Below are positions 9,216 through 17,532 of a stretch of DNA of 64,000 bases, piece by piece; position 1 is the first letter of the stretch; every line of letters starts with the position of its first letter. The notes under the pieces were generated by a model. It was not told the DNA's origin and ran no database searches. It saw only the letters and a list, made by a program, of their open reading frames with translations. The stretch is taken from NCBI RefSeq assembly GCF_025857195.1, contig NZ_CP109787.1, forward strand, positions 3,406,001 to 3,470,000, given 5' to 3'. The translations under genes were made by a program, and so were the position numbers. Origin of the DNA: Leisingera thetidis. Its GTDB lineage: Bacteria; Pseudomonadota; Alphaproteobacteria; Rhodobacterales; Rhodobacteraceae.

Positions 9216-12118
9216 CCAGCCAGACCCACCGGCTGCCCGGCGGCGCAGGCCGCCGCCTCGACCGCAGCAAGCCCATCAGCTTCACCTTCGACGGCAAGCC
9301 CTGCAGCGGCTTTGAAGGCGACACGCTCGCCTCTGCCCTCTTGGCCAATGGCGTCCGCCTGGTCGCGCGCAGCTTCAAGTACCACCGCCCGCGCGGCATC
9401 TTCACCTGCGACCCGCATGAACCCAGCGCCCTGGTGCAGCTGCGCAGCGGCGCCCGGCAGGAACCCAACATCCCTGCCACCATGGTCGAGCTTTACGACG
9501 GGCTGGAGGCGACCAGCCAGAACCGCTGGCCCTCGCTGCAATATGACCTCTTGTCGGTGAACCAGCTGCTCGCGCCGTTCTTTGCCGCCGGGTTCTACTA
9601 CAAGACCTTCAAATGGCCCGCCAAATTCTGGACGCGTCTCTATGAGCCGGTGATCCGCCGCGCCGCAGGCATGGGGCGCCTGTCCGGTGAAATCGACCCC
9701 GACACCTACGAGAAGCAGCACCACCACTGCGATATCCTGGTGATCGGCGGCGGTGCCGCAGGCCTCAGCGCCGCAAGTGCCGCAGCCCAAAGCGGCGCCC
9801 GGGTGACCCTGGTGGAGGAACACGCCCGCCTTGGCGGCTTTGACAGCACCGGCCTGGAACAGGACATCGCCGCGCTGGAAGCGCTGGAGAACGTTCGCAT
9901 CCTGCCGCGCACCATGGTGTTTGGCTGGTATGACGGCAACACCTTCGGCGCGGTCGAGCAGGTCTCCGACCACCTGGCTGTGCCCGCCGCCCACCAGCCG
10001 CGCCAGCGGCTGTGGAAGATCGCGGCGGCTCAGGTGATCCTCGCCACCGGCGCCCATGAACGTTCGCTGGTCTTTGGCAACAACGACCGCCCCGGCGTGA
10101 TGCTGGCCTCCGCCGCCGAGCGCTACTTGCGCGATTACGGCGTGCGCCCCGGCGATCGCGCGGTGATCTTCACGACCAATGACAGCACCGCAGGACTCGC
10201 CACGGCGCTGGAAGCCGCCGGGGTCACGATCGCCGCGGTGGCCGATGCCCGCGACGGCGATGAGATCGAAACCGTGCATGGCCGCACCTCGGTCAAGGGT
10301 GTCACCCTGCGCCAGAAGGACGGCAGCACCCGCAAGCTGACCTGCGATGTCGTCTGCGTCTCCGGCGGCTGGAACCCGGCGGTGCAGCTGCTGGCGCAGC
10401 GCGGCCAGAAACCGCGCTGGAGCGACAGCCTGCAGGCCTTCCTGCCGCAACAGATGGCCGGCGCGGACTTCCTCTGCACCGGCAGCCTGGCCGGGCTGGA
10501 GGACCGCGAGGCCTGCCAGATCCATGGCCGCATCGCAGGCGACGCCGCCGCCCGGCGGTTCACCGCCCCGGACAGCGCCGATCTCACCGATTACCACGCC
10601 TTATTGGAAGCCAACGAACACAGCGCCGCCAACTGCGCCTATTTCGAGGCCAGCGCCGGCACCTCAAAGAAATTCATCGACCTGCAGCACGATGTGACCG
10701 CCGCCGACATCGCGCTGGCCACTCGCGAGGGCTATCGCTCGGTCGAGCACGTCAAGCGCTATACCACGCTGGGCATGGCCACCGATCAGGGCAAGACCTC
10801 CAACATCCCCGGCATCGCCGCGATGTCAAAGGCACTGGGCTCGCCGATGGGCCAGGTCGGCACCACCGGCTTCCGCCCGCCCTACCGCCCGGTCAGCCTG
10901 GGCGCGCTGGCGGGCCGCTCCCGCGGCAGGCACTGGCGCCCGATCCTGCGCACCCCGCTGCACGGCTGGGTCGCGGACCAGGGCGGCGTGTTCATCGAAT
11001 CCGGCCTCTGGCACCGCAGCCAGTATTTTCCCAAACCGGGCGAGACCATGGGCCAGGCCGTCAACCGCGAGGTTCAGGCGGTGCGCAGCGCAGTGGGCTT
11101 CTGCGATGTCTCCACCCTGGGCAAGATCGACCTGCAGGGCCCCGATGCCGCGGTCTTCCTCGACCGGGTCTACAGCAACGGCTTTGCCAAGCTGCCAGTG
11201 GGCAAGTCCCGCTACGGGCTGATGCTGCGCGAAGACGGCATCGTGATGGACGACGGCACCGTCTCGCGGCTGGCTGAGGACCATTACTTCGTCACCACCT
11301 CCTCCGCCGAGGCGGAAGCCGTGCTCAGCCACCTGGAGTACTGCCACCAGGTGCTGTGGCCGGAGCTGGACGTGGTCTTCGCCGATGCTGGCGAAGACTG
11401 GGCGGGCATTTCCCTGGCCGGCCCCCGCGCCCGCGAGGTGCTGGCCCGGATCGCCACCGGCACCGACACCAGCAACGAAGCCCTGCCCTTTCTGGCGGCG
11501 CGCGAGACCGCCATTCTGGACGGCGTCCCAGCGCGGCTTTTCCGGATCTCCTTCTCTGGCGAGCTGGCCTATGAGATCTACGTCCCCGCCCCCTATGGCC
11601 GCCCCCTGGCCGAAGCGCTGGAACGCGAAGGCGCGGACTTCGGCATCACCCCCTACGGGGTCGAGGCGCTGGATGTGCTGCGCATCGAAAAGGGCCATGT
11701 CAGCTCGGAGCTGAACAAGTTCACCACCGCGGGGGACCTGGGGCTCGGCATGATGATGTCGGGGAAAAAGGACTTCATCGGCCGCGCCCTCAGCACCCGC
11801 CCCGGCCTGACAGATCCGGACCGTGAGGTGGTGGTGGGGCTGAAACCCCTGGACCCCGCGCGCAGCTTCCGCCAGGGCGCCCATATCACTGCCAAGGGCG
11901 CCCCCCTCGCCCCGGAAAATGACGACGGCTACATCACCTCGGCCGCCTGGAGCCCGACGCTGGAAAGCCATATCGCCATCGCTTTGGTCCGGCGCGGGCG
12001 GGAACGGCTGGGCGAGGTGGTCGAGATCATCGACCCCCTGCACGGCGAAGACCCCGTCCCGGCCACCATCGTGTCCCACCATTTCTATGATCCGGAGAAT
12101 GCCCGTGTCCGCAGCTGA
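9212..12118 (+). CDS. soxA: Sarcosine oxidase, alpha subunit
   Basis: This 968-residue protein is the large subunit. The N-terminal ferredoxin-like domain (SFTFDGKPCSGFEGDTLASALLANG, about residues 26-50, then VARSFKYHRPRGI) is followed by a dinucleotide-binding region (ILVIGGGAAGLSAASAA near residue 175) for NAD. The C-terminal GcvT-like half begins at about residue 580 and carries the folate site (FSGELAYEIYVPAPYG near residue 785). It lies between soxD and soxG with overlaps at both ends. Confidence 0.95.
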   Translation: MTSQTHRLPGGAGRRLDRSKPISFTFDGKPCSGFEGDTLASALLANGVRLVARSFKYHRPRGIFTCDPHEPSALVQLRSGARQEPNIPATMVELYDGLEATSQNRWPSLQYDLLSVNQLLAPFFAAGFYYKTFKWPAKFWTRLYEPVIRRAAGMGRLSGEIDPDTYEKQHHHCDILVIGGGAAGLSAASAAAQSGARVTLVEEHARLGGFDSTGLEQDIAALEALENVRILPRTMVFGWYDGNTFGAVEQVSDHLAVPAAHQPRQRLWKIAAAQVILATGAHERSLVFGNNDRPGVMLASAAERYLRDYGVRPGDRAVIFTTNDSTAGLATALEAAGVTIAAVADARDGDEIETVHGRTSVKGVTLRQKDGSTRKLTCDVVCVSGGWNPAVQLLAQRGQKPRWSDSLQAFLPQQMAGADFLCTGSLAGLEDREACQIHGRIAGDAAARRFTAPDSADLTDYHALLEANEHSAANCAYFEASAGTSKKFIDLQHDVTAADIALATREGYRSVEHVKRYTTLGMATDQGKTSNIPGIAAMSKALGSPMGQVGTTGFRPPYRPVSLGALAGRSRGRHWRPILRTPLHGWVADQGGVFIESGLWHRSQYFPKPGETMGQAVNREVQAVRSAVGFCDVSTLGKIDLQGPDAAVFLDRVYSNGFAKLPVGKSRYGLMLREDGIVMDDGTVSRLAEDHYFVTTSSAEAEAVLSHLEYCHQVLWPELDVVFADAGEDWAGISLAGPRAREVLARIATGTDTSNEALPFLAARETAILDGVPARLFRISFSGELAYEIYVPAPYGRPLAEALEREGADFGITPYGVEALDVLRIEKGHVSSELNKFTTAGDLGLGMMMSGKKDFIGRALSTRPGLTDPDREVVVGLKPLDPARSFRQGAHITAKGAPLAPENDDGYITSAAWSPTLESHIAIALVRRGRERLGEVVEIIDPLHGEDPVPATIVSHHFYDPENARVRS

Positions 12119-12743
12119 AGCCCTCCCTCTGTTCTGCCTCGAAGGCCTGGACCTGACCGGTGTCCCCTCCGTCCAGCCTGCCGGTGTGGAGGTGCGGATC
12201 GTGACCGGCACCACCGTGCTGCGGATCATGCCCTTTCGGGACCAGGCAGCGGCCGCCGGTGCCGCGCTGGCGCCTTTCGGCTTTACCGTCCTGCCCGCTC
12301 CCGGCCGCTTTGCCGAGGCCGAGGAGAACTGCCTGGCCTGGGCGGCGGGCAATTGCTGGCATCTGATCAGTCCCCGCCCGGCCTTGGAACAGGAACTGAA
12401 ACAGGCGCTTGCCGGCCTCGCCGCGGTCAGCAGCGCCGGCGGCGGCTTCCTGCGCCTGCAGATCAGCGGCACCGCCGCCTGCGCGCTGATGGGCAAGGGC
12501 TGCGTTCTGGATCTGGACCGGTTTGAGCCGGGCCACTGCGCGGTGACCCTGATGGCCCACACAAAGCTCCACCTGCACCGCTGCTCGGACACGGAATTCG
12601 ATCTGCTGATCCCCGCCAGCCATGCCGCCAGTTTCTGGGAGTGGCTCACCCTGTCCGCCGCCGAATTCGGACTGGCGGTCCAGGCAACGGCGGCTGCCGC
12701 ACAGGACGACGGCAGCCCGGTACCGGCGGCCCTGTCCGCGTAA
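12099..12743 (+). CDS. soxG: Sarcosine oxidase, gamma subunit
   Basis: This 214-residue protein closes the soxBDAG operon. I chose the ATG at 12099 (MPVSAAEALPLFCLEG): it overlaps the end of soxA by 20 bp and gives the usual SoxG length, whereas the open frame extends further upstream inside soxA. SoxG has a GcvT-like fold with poorly conserved sequence. FLRLQISGTAACALMGKGCVLDL and FDLLIPASHAASFWEWL are the recognisable family stretches. Confidence 0.88.
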   Translation: MPVSAAEALPLFCLEGLDLTGVPSVQPAGVEVRIVTGTTVLRIMPFRDQAAAAGAALAPFGFTVLPAPGRFAEAEENCLAWAAGNCWHLISPRPALEQELKQALAGLAAVSSAGGGFLRLQISGTAACALMGKGCVLDLDRFEPGHCAVTLMAHTKLHLHRCSDTEFDLLIPASHAASFWEWLTLSAAEFGLAVQATAAAAQDDGSPVPAALSA

Positions 12744-12775
12744 CCCCGCACCCGCAGTGCGCTGCGCAATCGCAA

Positions 12776-12809
12776 GAAAAGGCCGCCGGAGTTCCCCCGG
12801 CGGCCGTTT
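12776..12809. terminator. Bidirectional terminator between soxG and the DddP-like gene
   Basis: The stem GGCCGCCGG (12781-12789) pairs with CCGGCGGCC (12797-12805). It is preceded by AAAA and followed by GTTTG, so a short U tract follows the hairpin on either strand. It sits between convergent genes ending at 12743 and 12831. Confidence 0.7.
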
Positions 12810-12830
12810 GGCGTCCACATTCTCAGCGGG

Positions 12831-14108
12831 CTAGGCCTCGAACTCCTCCCACGGGTAGTGGGACAGCAGCTCCCAGCCGGTTTCGGTCACGTGGATCATC
12901 TGCTCCAGCTTCACCCCTTCCATCGCGCCCTCCTCGCCGATGTAGGATTCAACCGCCAGCACCATGCCGGGCTCCACCACACCGTCATAGCCGTATTCCT
13001 CCAGGTCCTCGCGGTAGGGGATCGACGGGTATTCGTCACACAGCCCCACCCCGTGCGCGAGGCAGCCATAACGGTTCTTCTTGAACCGGTCCGGGATCGG
13101 CCAGGACTTCTCCGCGATCTCCCGATAGGACATGCCCGGCCTGATCACCTCCATGTTGAACTCCACCTGCTCGCGCGCCAGCTGATAAAGATCCGCCTGC
13201 TCGCGCGACCAGACATCCCCGCACACCCAGGCGCGTGAAATATCGGCGCAATAGCCGTAAGGCCCCACCAGATCGGTGTCGAAAGACACCATGTCGTCCG
13301 CCTCGATCACCCGCATCGAGCTTTCGTGGAACCAGGGGTTGGTGCGCGGGCCGGAGGCCAGCAAGCGGGTTTCGATCCACTCGCCGCCTTCGGCGATATT
13401 GACCTCATGCAGCTTGGCCCACAGGGCGTTTTCGGTGATGCCCGGCCGCAGCGCATCGCGCATCGCATGCATCCCCTTGTCGGCCACCGCAATCGCCGCC
13501 TTCATCAGCTCCAGTTCTCTGGCTGACTTGACCGAACGGGCCACCTCGGCCACCCCCTGGCCATCAACGATTTCGAACCCCAAATCCTGAATGGCGCTGC
13601 CGCCCAGATGCGACAGCCGGTCGATCGCCAGCCGTGACTCGCCCGGGCAATAACGGGCCATCAGCCCGCCGATCTGGCTGCCAAAGGCTCCCGCCCATTC
13701 CGCCATCCGGTTGCCCGCGGCAAAGAAGTAATGCGCCTTCATCACCCCGTAATTGTCCACCGTCGGCAGCCCCTCGGCCAGGAACGGCATATCGGCGTAA
13801 TCCAGCAGGGTCACCGGCCCTTCGGCGGGCACAAAGACGCAGCGGGTCTCGAAATGCATGCACCAGATCTGCATGTTGGTGCAGTCGGTGGCATAGCGGG
13901 TGTTGATCGGGTCCAGCAGCAGCAGCGCCGGCACATCCTGCCGCAGCATTTCCGATTGCAGCCGCGCCAGCCGGTAGCGGCGCACAGCATCCAGACCGAC
14001 GGGTGCCTCGGAATGGTCCATCGCGCCGTGCTGCACCGGCCCCTTGCCGCGGTCCATCCGGACCGGCCAGCTGCGGTCGTGGTTGCTGATCACTCTGTTC
14101 CTGGCCAT
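12831..14108 (-). CDS. DddP-like M24-family metalloenzyme (candidate DMSP lyase)
   Basis: This is a 425-residue protein of the M24 (creatinase/Xaa-Pro peptidase) fold. The start at 14108 (MARNRVISNHD) has a perfect GGAGGT box 6 nt upstream; the frame is open further upstream but without such support. Candidate metal ligands are Asp277/Asp279, Asp289, His352, Glu387 and Glu402. Tyr347 and Asp358 lie in YGCLAHGVGLCDEYP. The order and spacing (10 residues between the two Asp, 35 from His to Glu, 15 between the two Glu) equal those I recall for the DMSP lyase DddP, as does GGEWIETRLLASGPRTNPWF. DMSP cleavage to DMS and acrylate is therefore the leading hypothesis. A peptidase-like or betaine hydrolase role is the alternative. 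Confidence 0.65.
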   Translation of the reverse strand: MARNRVISNHDRSWPVRMDRGKGPVQHGAMDHSEAPVGLDAVRRYRLARLQSEMLRQDVPALLLLDPINTRYATDCTNMQIWCMHFETRCVFVPAEGPVTLLDYADMPFLAEGLPTVDNYGVMKAHYFFAAGNRMAEWAGAFGSQIGGLMARYCPGESRLAIDRLSHLGGSAIQDLGFEIVDGQGVAEVARSVKSARELELMKAAIAVADKGMHAMRDALRPGITENALWAKLHEVNIAEGGEWIETRLLASGPRTNPWFHESSMRVIEADDMVSFDTDLVGPYGYCADISRAWVCGDVWSREQADLYQLAREQVEFNMEVIRPGMSYREIAEKSWPIPDRFKKNRYGCLAHGVGLCDEYPSIPYREDLEEYGYDGVVEPGMVLAVESYIGEEGAMEGVKLEQMIHVTETGWELLSHYPWEEFEA

Positions 14109-14210
14109 CTGACCTCCCTGATGCTCTGTATTTAGGGCCTGCTTGGACCGCGCTGAGGGCGGCACTGCCGCTCTCCCCTGCTCTTCCCGCCGGCCCCGTT
14201 CCACAACGCC

Positions 14211-14241
14211 GCCAGCCGGCCCGATTTTCCGGCCGGCTGGC
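14211..14241. terminator. Strong hairpin between dioxygenase and DddP-like genes
   Basis: GCCAGCCGGCC (14211-14221) can pair with GGCCGGCTGGC (14231-14241) around a 9-nt loop. There is no clear T tract on either strand, so it may attenuate or stabilise mRNA rather than terminate. It lies 39 bp past the stop of the dioxygenase-like gene. Confidence 0.4.
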
Positions 14242-14279
14242 GCGCTTCGCGGTCTTTGCGGGCCATCCCCGGCAGCGGG

Positions 14280-15398
14280 TCAGCCCCGGTTGCGCAGCAG
14301 CCGCAGCTTGGAGAGCACATCCTCCTTGTTGTGATAAGCCCCGCACAGGCGGCGGTGGCCTTCATAGGCCTCCCGGGCGTGCAGAACCCGCCAGTTGTCG
14401 AACAGCACCACCGTGCCCGGACGCAGGCCAAAACGCAGCTGGTAGGCGGGGTCGTTGATCAGCCTGTTGAACAGACCCAGGCTCCGGTAGAAGGCCGCCT
14501 GCCGGCTGTCCTCCAGCCGGAACGGCGCACGGTCATAGTTGTTGTAGGTGATCTTGCGCAGGCCCCCGTCGCGGTCCAGGCCGATGACCGGGTTCTCCGC
14601 CATAAGATGCACCCCGTCGCCCTTGTACTGCGCCGGAACCGGCACGCTGGCCAGCACTTCAAAGGCCTCGGGGTCCTGTTCCCGGATCACTTCTGCCACC
14701 TTGAAGGCGTCGACAAAGATGCTTTCGCCGCCGGTGCCGTCGAATTCCAGGCAATGGAACGCCTGGTAGCCGGGCGAGTCGATGGCATAGGTGCCATCGG
14801 TATGCGGGCCGATTTCCACCGTCGAATAGGCGGTATCGGCAAAAGCCTTGTTGGCGGTGAAATCCCAGAACCCGCCAAAGATGGTCTGGCGGATATAACC
14901 GACGCGTTTCAGCATCTCCTCAGTGGCCTCCGGCGTGGCCGGCACGCCGGTCACCAGAGCAAAGCCGTGGCGGTCGACCTGCTCCAGCCACTCCGCCAGG
15001 CCGTCGCCGTCCTCCTTCATCACTGCCGCGTGAGGCACTTCTGGAAGGGTTTCCTCGATATCCGCCGCCATCCACAGGCTCTTGGGCCGATCTTCGGTCC
15101 ACAGACCCGGTTCCGCCATATCCTGCAGAAAAGAAACCGGATACACGCTTTCCTCCGCTTCATCCGGCCAGGTGACAAATACAGTTTCAGCATCCATGCG
15201 CACCGCTGCCGGCGCCAGCGTTTCGGGGATCGAAAAAGTGTCTACCGATCGCTGATGCGAGCTCCGGTTCATGCTGCGGGCGGCATGGCAATGGTCCCGA
15301 AGCCAGACCGCCGGATAGCGGGATAACTGGCCGTTTCCGGTCCAGGACACCTCCAGATGCGCCCCGGCAACCTGCACAGTTTCAATTTTGTCAGACAT
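14280..15398 (-). CDS. Gamma-butyrobetaine / trimethyllysine dioxygenase-family protein
   Basis: This 372-residue Fe(II)/2-oxoglutarate oxygenase of the TauD/BBOX family has the N-terminal DUF971-like zinc domain (YPAVWLRDHCHAARS, residues 28-42) that marks gamma-butyrobetaine and trimethyllysine hydroxylases. Iron ligands are His199, Asp201 (HTDG) and His340 (VLHAR). Arg349/Arg350 (GHRRLCGAY) should hold 2-oxoglutarate. It would hydroxylate a trimethylammonium acid, which suits the methylated-amine neighbourhood; which one is not determined. It is divergent from the BetI-like regulator, with palindromic operators between them. Confidence 0.8.
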   Translation of the reverse strand: MSDKIETVQVAGAHLEVSWTGNGQLSRYPAVWLRDHCHAARSMNRSSHQRSVDTFSIPETLAPAAVRMDAETVFVTWPDEAEESVYPVSFLQDMAEPGLWTEDRPKSLWMAADIEETLPEVPHAAVMKEDGDGLAEWLEQVDRHGFALVTGVPATPEATEEMLKRVGYIRQTIFGGFWDFTANKAFADTAYSTVEIGPHTDGTYAIDSPGYQAFHCLEFDGTGGESIFVDAFKVAEVIREQDPEAFEVLASVPVPAQYKGDGVHLMAENPVIGLDRDGGLRKITYNNYDRAPFRLEDSRQAAFYRSLGLFNRLINDPAYQLRFGLRPGTVVLFDNWRVLHAREAYEGHRRLCGAYHNKEDVLSKLRLLRNRG

Positions 15399-15438
15399 CG
15401 TTCGCTCCCTGATCGCTCATGACCCTGTTCAGGAGTCT

Positions 15439-15458
15439 TATTGTACAATTGTACAGCT
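15439..15458. promoter_or_regulatory. BetI-like operator between dioxygenase and TetR genes
   Basis: TATTGTACAATTGTACAGCT contains the perfect 14-bp palindrome TGTACAATTGTACA (15442-15455). It matches the site at 6536-6555 in about 15 of 20 positions. It is placed to control both the dioxygenase-like gene and the divergent TetR gene. Confidence 0.55.
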
Positions 15459-15471
15459 TCTGTCAAGAAGC

Positions 15472-15491
15472 AATTATACACTCGTATAAGT
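15472..15491. promoter_or_regulatory. Second palindromic operator before the BetI-like gene
   Basis: TTATAC (15474-15479) and GTATAA (15484-15489) form an inverted repeat with a 4-nt spacer. It has the same overall shape as the site 33 bp to its left (TTrTACAmTyGTAyA). It is a weaker candidate than the others. Confidence 0.4.
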
Positions 15492-15587
15492 ACAGGCTTG
15501 TCATTTGCGGGAATGCTGGTTTGCACATTCAGCCAACTGTTGTACAAGTTTTCAATTACTTGAATAACAGCCAGGAATCATTCGGCC

Positions 15588-16211
15588 GTGGCAAATGGAA
15601 AGAGACAGCGCCTCGACCCCGAGGAGCGGCGCCAGCTGATGCTGCAATCTGCTCGGGACTCTCTGGCGAAGTATGGCGCCCAGGGAACTGGCGTGCGGGA
15701 GATCTGCAAGGATCTGGGCGTATCCCCCGGCCTGCTCACCCATTATTTCGATGGCAAGGACAGCCTGTTCATCGAAGCTTACGAGCATATGGCGCAGCAG
15801 TATCTGGCTGAAGTCCGAGCCATAGCCGACGCCACGGAACTTTCCGCCGAAGATCGGCTGAAACAGCTGTTCAGACTGTACTTTTCAAACGAGTGGTCAA
15901 AGGACGGCGTGATCGGCACCTATACCGGTTTCTGGAGCCTTTCGCAGACGATCCCAGCGCTCAAAACCGCCTTTGAGAAAACGTTCCAGGCCCAGCGCGC
16001 TGCCTTCGAGATGCTGGTCCTAGGTCTCATCGAAGAACGAAGTATATCTGTGGATTCCAGGACTTTCGCCACATTCCTCCTGGTATTCCTGGAAGGTGTC
16101 TGGTTCGAAAGCTGCCTGAATCCCAAGGCCGTTGACAAGGAAAAGATCCAGGCGTTCTGCTGGGACTGGCTGGAATGCTACTTGGCAGCCAAAAGCGCAT
16201 CCAAACCCTAG
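15588..16211 (+). CDS. TetR-family repressor, BetI-like
   Basis: This 207-residue regulator starts at a GTG. The N-terminal HTH covers about residues 15-60 (MLQSARDSLAKYGAQGTG, then VREICKDLGVSPGLLTHYFDGKDSLF), with the GLLTHYFxxKD pattern of BetI. The rest is the TetR ligand domain, length typical for BetI. BetI proteins repress betaine genes and respond to choline or related quaternary amines; the inducer here is not known. It probably binds the 20-bp palindromes in its own promoter and before the MttB-family gene. Confidence 0.85.
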   Translation: MANGKRQRLDPEERRQLMLQSARDSLAKYGAQGTGVREICKDLGVSPGLLTHYFDGKDSLFIEAYEHMAQQYLAEVRAIADATELSAEDRLKQLFRLYFSNEWSKDGVIGTYTGFWSLSQTIPALKTAFEKTFQAQRAAFEMLVLGLIEERSISVDSRTFATFLLVFLEGVWFESCLNPKAVDKEKIQAFCWDWLECYLAAKSASKP

Positions 16212-16467
16212 CAGCTGTATTGTTCTGACGGTCTGAGCGGCTCATTTCTGGCGAGGTTTGCAGAGTGCATTGACGGATAACGGTCAGGCGAACGGCGGTT
16301 GCTGCTTGCCTGGCCGGGCCAGCCATGCACCGGAAACCAACCTACGGCGGCACAGACCCCAATGCGCTGAAGGCTGCCCCCCCGAAAAGAATGGCTGCTT
16401 TGCGAACATCGAGGCTGTCCTGCAACGGAACCGCAAGCTTGAATTCAGAACACGCGACGTCACTTTC
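16212..16467. other. Intergenic region with no gene seen
   Basis: This 256-bp stretch between convergent genes contains short open frames only, none with coding character or a recognisable product. I see no clean terminator with a T tract. Confidence 0.4.
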
Positions 16468-17532
16468 CTAGGCCCGCGCCACGTAGCGTTTGAGCATTCC
16501 AAACAGGTCGCGTGGATCGTCCGGGTCGGCGATGAGATCAAGTGGACTTGAGATATCGTGGTCACCGACCCGGTCGCGCAGCCAGCGCAGCGCCGAGAAA
16601 TCCTCGACCGCGAAGCCCACACCATCAAAGATCGTAACCTGCCGGTCGCTGGTCCGTCCGGAAGAGGCGCTGGTGAGCACCTGCCACAACTCGGTTACAG
16701 GATGATCCTCATCCAGTTGCTGGATATCGCCCTCGATGCGTGTCTGCGGGGTGTATTCGGTGAAGATGTCCGAGCGCAGCAGGATGTCGCGATGCAGTTC
16801 GGTCTTGCCGGGGCAGTCGCCGCCGATTGCGTTCACATGAACGCCTGCGCCGACCAGGTTGTCGGTCAGAATGGTCTGGTACCGCTTGTCCGCCGTGCAG
16901 GTGGTGATGACCTGTGCGCCTTCCACGGCATCTTCACCGCTGGAACACGCCGTCAGGGCCACCCCCTTGCCCTCCAGGTTGACCATGCAGCGGGCGGTTG
17001 CAGCGGGATCAACATCATAAAGGCGGAAGTTCTTGATCCCGCACACCGAGGCCAGCGCCAGGATCTGGAATTCCGACTGGGCGCCATTGCCGATGATCGC
17101 CGCCGTGTCCGCCCCCTTGGCTGCCAGTGTCCGCGTGGCCAGCGCCGAGGTCGCAGCGGTGCGCAAGGCAGTAAGCAGGGTCATTTCCGAAAAGAGCTCC
17201 GGGTATCCCGTCTCCACCGAAGCCAGCACGCCGAAGGCGGTCACGGTTTGCAGCCCGCGCTTGGTGTTGGACGGGTGGCCGTTGACGAATTTGAACGCAT
17301 AGTCGGTGCCGTCGGAAGCCGGCATCAATTCGATTACACCGATTGGAGAATGCGAAGCCACACGCGGGGTCTTGTCGAACAACTCCCAGCGGCGGAAATC
17401 AGCTTCGATATAGTCGGTGAGTTCGTGCAGGCAGCGCTCAATCCCGTACTGATGAACCAGGGCCAACATACTCTCGACGCTTACAAACGGGACCAGCGCC
17501 TTGCCAGAAGGCGCAAAGGAGGCAGGCATCAT
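16468..17532 (-). CDS. Ornithine cyclodeaminase family protein
   Basis: This protein of about 354 residues belongs to the ornithine cyclodeaminase/mu-crystallin family: FKFVNGHPSNTKRGLQTV (substrate and NAD region) and a Rossmann motif AAIIGNGAQSEFQILA near residues 145-160. Family members deaminate and cyclise ornithine to proline or reduce ketimines. In this operon the partner is a glutamine-synthetase-like ligase. The preceding gene's TGA overlaps the ATG at 17532 by one base (TGATG), and a second ATG follows at 17529. The substrate is uncertain. Confidence 0.85.
   Translation of the reverse strand: MMPASFAPSGKALVPFVSVESMLALVHQYGIERCLHELTDYIEADFRRWELFDKTPRVASHSPIGVIELMPASDGTDYAFKFVNGHPSNTKRGLQTVTAFGVLASVETGYPELFSEMTLLTALRTAATSALATRTLAAKGADTAAIIGNGAQSEFQILALASVCGIKNFRLYDVDPAATARCMVNLEGKGVALTACSSGEDAVEGAQVITTCTADKRYQTILTDNLVGAGVHVNAIGGDCPGKTELHRDILLRSDIFTEYTPQTRIEGDIQQLDEDHPVTELWQVLTSASSGRTSDRQVTIFDGVGFAVEDFSALRWLRDRVGDHDISSPLDLIADPDDPRDLFGMLKRYVARA

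Noticed and set aside
9065..12820. Long minus-strand open frames (510 and 664 codons) opposite soxD, soxA and soxG
   Set aside because: High GC leaves antisense frames open. The plus strand encodes well-conserved sarcosine oxidase subunits, and the antisense products are low-complexity with no known domain.
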